From contig CAMHER010000077.1 of the NCBI GenBank assembly GCA_946184215.1, forward strand, positions 1 through 8,226: a stretch of DNA of 8,226 nt. Direction: 5' to 3'. Position numbers and translations under genes: made by a program. Of this stretch, positions 6,391 to 8,226 are shown piece by piece (positions within the stretch are counted from its first letter, which is position 1; every line of letters begins with the position of its first letter). The notes below the pieces were generated by a model. The model was not told the origin of the DNA, ran no database searches, and was given only the letters and a program-made list of their open reading frames with translations. Source of the DNA: an uncultured Clostridia bacterium (GTDB lineage Bacteria; Bacillota; Clostridia; Oscillospirales; Oscillospiraceae).

Positions 6391-7022
6391 AATCTTCCGG
6401 CAGACTTTTTCGCGTCGCTGACGATCTGCCGGAGAAGCAGTTTCATTTGGATAAACAGCAGATCAAAGCCCGTGTAAAAAACGCCGAACAGGATCGGGCC
6501 GACCCCGAGGACCTGCGTCCGGCTGCCCATGGCAAGGAACGAGAGATTGATCAGGCTGTACAGAAGATCCGTACACAGCAGCAGGACGGCCGCATACAGG
6601 ATGTTGAGGAAAAAGGTAATGTACTTTTTTTGCGGGAACATCATCCAGCGGTCGTTGCCGCCCTTGGTTTTGGCATAGTAGCGCAGGATGTTGTTCGTGA
6701 TCACGTCGGTGACGACGCCCAGCGCAATGGCAAAGATCAGAAGCAGGTCGAGCCTGGCGCTGACATACATGCTCAGGCCCCAGAAAATAAAGAAGCAGAC
6801 GGAGCCGGCAAACCACATTTTGATCAGCACGGCCTTGACCCAGTCCTTCAGCCGGATCCTGGGCCCGGACCGGTAGCGCTGCAGTTCCTCCTCGGATACG
6901 GCGGGGGAATTGCTCTCGTCGGCATTGACGAGGTCGTCCACCGCCCGGGTGTGCAGCTTATAGTATTCGTTTGCCGCGCGGCTCTCTTCCCTGTCCGCGC
7001 GTCTTTTCTTATCGGCCGACAT
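6387..7022 (-). CDS. Unrecognised four-helix membrane protein
   Basis: A 211-residue protein I do not recognise. Residues 1-60 are hydrophilic and highly charged (KKRRADREESR near the start, then an acidic DES/SEEE stretch at 34-47). They are followed by four predicted membrane segments at about 67-84, 91-108, 134-160 and 172-195, and a short basic tail. There is no cleavable signal peptide or known catalytic motif, and the sequence does not look like an ABC permease (no EAA loop). It overlaps the GH28 start by ATGA, so it is translated with the pectin glycosidases. Size and location recall YesL (DUF624) in the B. subtilis rhamnogalacturonan locus, but the sequence does not look like DUF624. 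The start is supported by GAGGAG five bases upstream. A role in transport or membrane sensing is only a guess from context. Confidence 0.8.
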   Translation of the reverse strand: MSADKKRRADREESRAANEYYKLHTRAVDDLVNADESNSPAVSEEELQRYRSGPRIRLKDWVKAVLIKMWFAGSVCFFIFWGLSMYVSARLDLLLIFAIALGVVTDVITNNILRYYAKTKGGNDRWMMFPQKKYITFFLNILYAAVLLLCTDLLYSLINLSFLAMGSRTQVLGVGPILFGVFYTGFDLLFIQMKLLLRQIVSDAKKSAGRL

Positions 7023-7027
7023 GGCAA

Positions 7028-7033
7028 CTCCTC
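7028..7033 (-). promoter_or_regulatory. Ribosome binding site directly against a hairpin
   Basis: The minus strand reads GAGGAG, five bases before the ATG at 7022. The base of a long hairpin (7034-7072) ends at the base immediately before it. The site itself is unpaired in that fold and stays accessible, but the closeness is unusual. Confidence 0.7.
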
Positions 7034-7072
7034 ATTTCGGGACGGGCGAAGGGGCCCGCCCGTCCCCGAAAT
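7034..7072. repeat. Long GC-rich inverted repeat (hairpin)
   Basis: ATTTCGGGACGGGC (7034-7047) pairs with GCCCGTCCCCGAAAT (7058-7072), giving a 14-pair stem with a single bulged base and a 10-base loop. No T tract follows on either strand, so it does not look like an intrinsic terminator. It resembles the short palindromic intergenic elements common in GC-rich Clostridia, or an mRNA-stabilising or insulating stem before the downstream gene. Confidence 0.75.
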
Positions 7073-7077
7073 CGTAT

Positions 7078-7088
7078 CGGTAAAACCG
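7078..7088. repeat. Short inverted repeat between the two large hairpins
   Basis: CGGT (7078-7081) and ACCG (7085-7088) are complementary around a three-base AAA loop. The stem is only 4 pairs, so on its own it could be chance. It is listed because it sits exactly between two long hairpins. Confidence 0.35.
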
Positions 7089-7093
7089 TCTTA

Positions 7094-7126
7094 TCCCGGT
7101 CGGGAGCCTTCGCTCCCGCGCCGGGA
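7094..7126. repeat. Second GC-rich inverted repeat (hairpin)
   Basis: An inner perfect 7-pair stem, CGGGAGC (7101-7107) with GCTCCCG (7112-7118), encloses a CTTC loop. An outer stem of TCCCGG (7094-7099) with CCGGGA (7121-7126) extends it across a small 1x2 internal loop. It begins 9 bases after the stop of the upstream membrane-protein gene in the minus-strand direction. Downstream on that strand there is only a TTTT nine bases later, so it is at best a weak terminator. It could cap the 3' end of the upstream genes after processing. Confidence 0.7.
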
Positions 7127-7135
7127 GGGGCGGGA

Positions 7136-7714
7136 TCAGTCCTCGCCCGAAATGTCGATCTCGCCGAGCTTGCCGTAGTCCTCGACCGTGACGGAGGTGT
7201 TGATCTTGCGCAGCAGCTTGGTGTAAACCGGCAGCAGCAGGATCAGCGCCACGCCGATGGCCAGGATCACGATATGGCTCTGCAGGACGTTATAGGCCTG
7301 GGCGATGTAGATCGTGGAGGCGTCCAGCTTGATCGGATTTTCCGCGCGGGTCAGCGCGGTCATGATCAGGTTGGAATAGTACACGTCGCAGAAGATGATG
7401 ACGGCAAACATCAGCAGCATCAGGACGACCATTGCGATCACCGGCTTTTTGCGGCGCGGGAACGCGTTGAGGAAGCAGATCAGCGACAGCATCGAGAAGA
7501 GCATCGTGGCAAAGCCGCACAGCCCCATCCCGGGTCCCTGGATTTTGGCCGTCGTGTCCGAGATATGCGTGAGGTTCAGGGAATAGTAGAGGAACGCGAT
7601 CAGGAGAACGATCAGCGCGATGACGGAGGGCCGACGCTTGAGAGCGACAAACAGCTTGCGCAGAAATTCCGGCATTTTCGCCGCGCTCCTGACAGCTTTG
7701 GTTTCCGTGCTCAT
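7136..7714 (-). CDS. Unrecognised four-helix membrane protein
   Basis: A 192-residue protein I do not recognise. A short basic N terminus (residues 1-28) precedes membrane segments at about 29-47, 63-84, 91-110 and 145-165. Between segments three and four lies a roughly 35-residue soluble loop containing NPIKLDASTIYIAQAY (126-141). The C-terminal ~25 residues are polar and acidic (EDYGKLGEIDISGED). No enzymatic motif, signal peptidase site or ABC-permease EAA loop is seen. Its start overlaps the stop of the ABC ATPase gene by ATGA, with GGGGGA just upstream inside that gene, so the two are translationally coupled. Such coupling hints that the membrane protein works with, or is made in proportion to, a sugar importer. 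It is separated from the other membrane protein by the hairpin-rich gap. Confidence 0.8.
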   Translation of the reverse strand: MSTETKAVRSAAKMPEFLRKLFVALKRRPSVIALIVLLIAFLYYSLNLTHISDTTAKIQGPGMGLCGFATMLFSMLSLICFLNAFPRRKKPVIAMVVLMLLMFAVIIFCDVYYSNLIMTALTRAENPIKLDASTIYIAQAYNVLQSHIVILAIGVALILLLPVYTKLLRKINTSVTVEDYGKLGEIDISGED

Positions 7715-8226
7715 GTGGTCTCCCCCTTTCCGATAGCCTCGCCTGTGTCTTTGTCAAAGAAATGCTTGCGGCTGAACAGGACGTTGACGCTGTCGCCGTC
7801 CTTGTAGTCGTACCAGCCGCGCAGCTTGGCGGAGATCTTGTTGCCCGCCGCGGTGCTGCCGCCGATATGGCCGTGGACCAACGTGTTCATGCCCAGGTTC
7901 TCGTTGGAGAACACATTCAGCGCGATCTCGCCGCCGCCCTGTACGTCCTCGGGACGGACGCCCAGGTCGATCTCCTTGCCCGCGTAGGGGGCGAGGAGCT
8001 CTTTCTCCTGCTGCGTCAGCGCGACGGAAAAGCCGTGGCCCTCGAGCTCGTTTTCCCGCACGATCACGTCGAAGAAGTTCATCGGCGGCAGGCCGATAAA
8101 GCTTGCCACGAAGCGGTTGGCCGGGCTGTCATAGAGCTCCAGCGGCGTGCCCACCTGCTGGACGTGGCCCATGGACATGCAGACGATGCGGTCCGCCAGG
8201 GTCAGGGCCTCGGTCTGGTCGTGGGT
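7711..8226 (-). CDS. Sugar ABC transporter ATPase, MsmX/UgpC family (C-terminal part)
   Basis: The last 171 residues of a second MsmX-like ATPase, whose N-terminal part lies beyond the window. The frame is open to the edge and starts at the H-loop THDQTEALTLADRIV, which aligns with the same segment of the complete ATPase at 1732-2811. The shared VQQVGTPxELYxxPANxFVAxFIGxPPMNF follows, then a divergent TOBE-domain region containing GVRPED. Walker A, signature and Walker B are outside the window. The internal ATG at 8178 is not the start. The C-terminal regulatory domain differs strongly from the other copy, so this is not a recent duplicate. Its stop overlaps the next gene by ATGA. It probably powers a carbohydrate importer; the substrate is unknown. 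Confidence 0.92.
   Translation of the reverse strand, partial: THDQTEALTLADRIVCMSMGHVQQVGTPLELYDSPANRFVASFIGLPPMNFFDVIVRENELEGHGFSVALTQQEKELLAPYAGKEIDLGVRPEDVQGGGEIALNVFSNENLGMNTLVHGHIGGSTAAGNKISAKLRGWYDYKDGDSVNVLFSRKHFFDKDTGEAIGKGETT

Noticed and set aside
4252..6477. A 741-codon open frame on the plus strand across the GH105 and GH28 genes
   Set aside because: It is antisense to two well-conserved enzymes, its translation is low-complexity and rich in Ala, Val, His, Arg and Asp, and GC-rich third positions readily keep the opposite frame open.
6387..7022. Assignment as YesL (DUF624)
   Set aside because: Size and locus type fit, but I see no DUF624-like sequence pattern, and the charged 60-residue N terminus does not match.
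7034..7126. Hairpins read as Rho-independent terminators
   Set aside because: No run of T follows either stem on either strand; the nearest TTTT is nine bases past the smaller-coordinate end of the second hairpin and is followed by ACCG.
7711..8178. A short separate gene starting at the ATG at 8178
   Set aside because: The frame continues upstream without a stop to the window edge and encodes the conserved H-loop of an ABC ATPase, so 8178 is an internal methionine.
1732..8226. Recent tandem duplication of the ABC ATPase gene
   Set aside because: The two copies align around the H-loop but their C-terminal domains differ widely, so they are diverged family members.
1..8226. CRISPR arrays, tRNA or rRNA genes, insertion sequences
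   Set aside because: No regularly spaced repeats, no tRNA-like cloverleaf and no transposase-like frame were seen; almost all bases are in confident metabolic genes.

Overview
The window reads as part of a pectin (polygalacturonan or rhamnogalacturonan) utilisation locus from a GC-rich Gram-positive gut-type bacterium, most likely a clostridial Firmicute of the Oscillospiraceae/Ruminococcaceae kind. The taxonomy is inferred, not shown. It rests on strong GGAGG-type ribosome sites, MsmX/UgpC-type sugar ABC ATPases, an SDR dehydrogenase resembling the streptococcal 'gluconate 5-dehydrogenase' group, glycosidases without signal peptides, and GC-rich hairpins in a gene gap.

Layout. All genes lie on the minus strand except one regulator. 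From the right edge leftwards, a first minus-strand cluster holds: the C-terminal part of an MsmX-like ABC ATPase (7711-8226, cut by the window); an unrecognised four-helix membrane protein (7136-7714, ATGA overlap with the ATPase); a 113-base gap packed with hairpins; a second unrecognised four-helix membrane protein (6387-7022); a GH28 polygalacturonase (4828-6390, ATGA overlap); and a GH105 unsaturated uronyl hydrolase of the YteR type (3694-4815). The plus-strand AraC-family regulator (2905-3690) ends 3 bases from the end of the GH105 gene. It is divergent from a second minus-strand operon: a complete MsmX-like ATPase (1732-2811), kduI (878-1720), kduD (55-858) and the first 18 codons of a further gene (1-55).

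How they work together. Imported oligogalacturonides or rhamnogalacturonan fragments would be trimmed in the cytoplasm by GH28. GH105 would remove the unsaturated uronate at the non-reducing end, giving 5-keto-4-deoxyuronate. KduI isomerises this to 2,5-diketo-3-deoxygluconate and KduD reduces that to 2-keto-3-deoxygluconate. The two ATPases would power sugar importers whose permeases and binding proteins are not in the window. The AraC protein is the obvious candidate regulator; the 93-base divergent gap holds overlapping candidate promoters and repeated TATGG elements. The lyase, KDG kinase and KDPG aldolase needed to complete the pathway are not present here.

The points most worth checking are a proline in place of an expected zinc-ligand histidine in KduI, the pair of unknown membrane proteins inside the cluster, the hairpin-rich gap directly against a ribosome binding site, and the compact divergent regulatory region.
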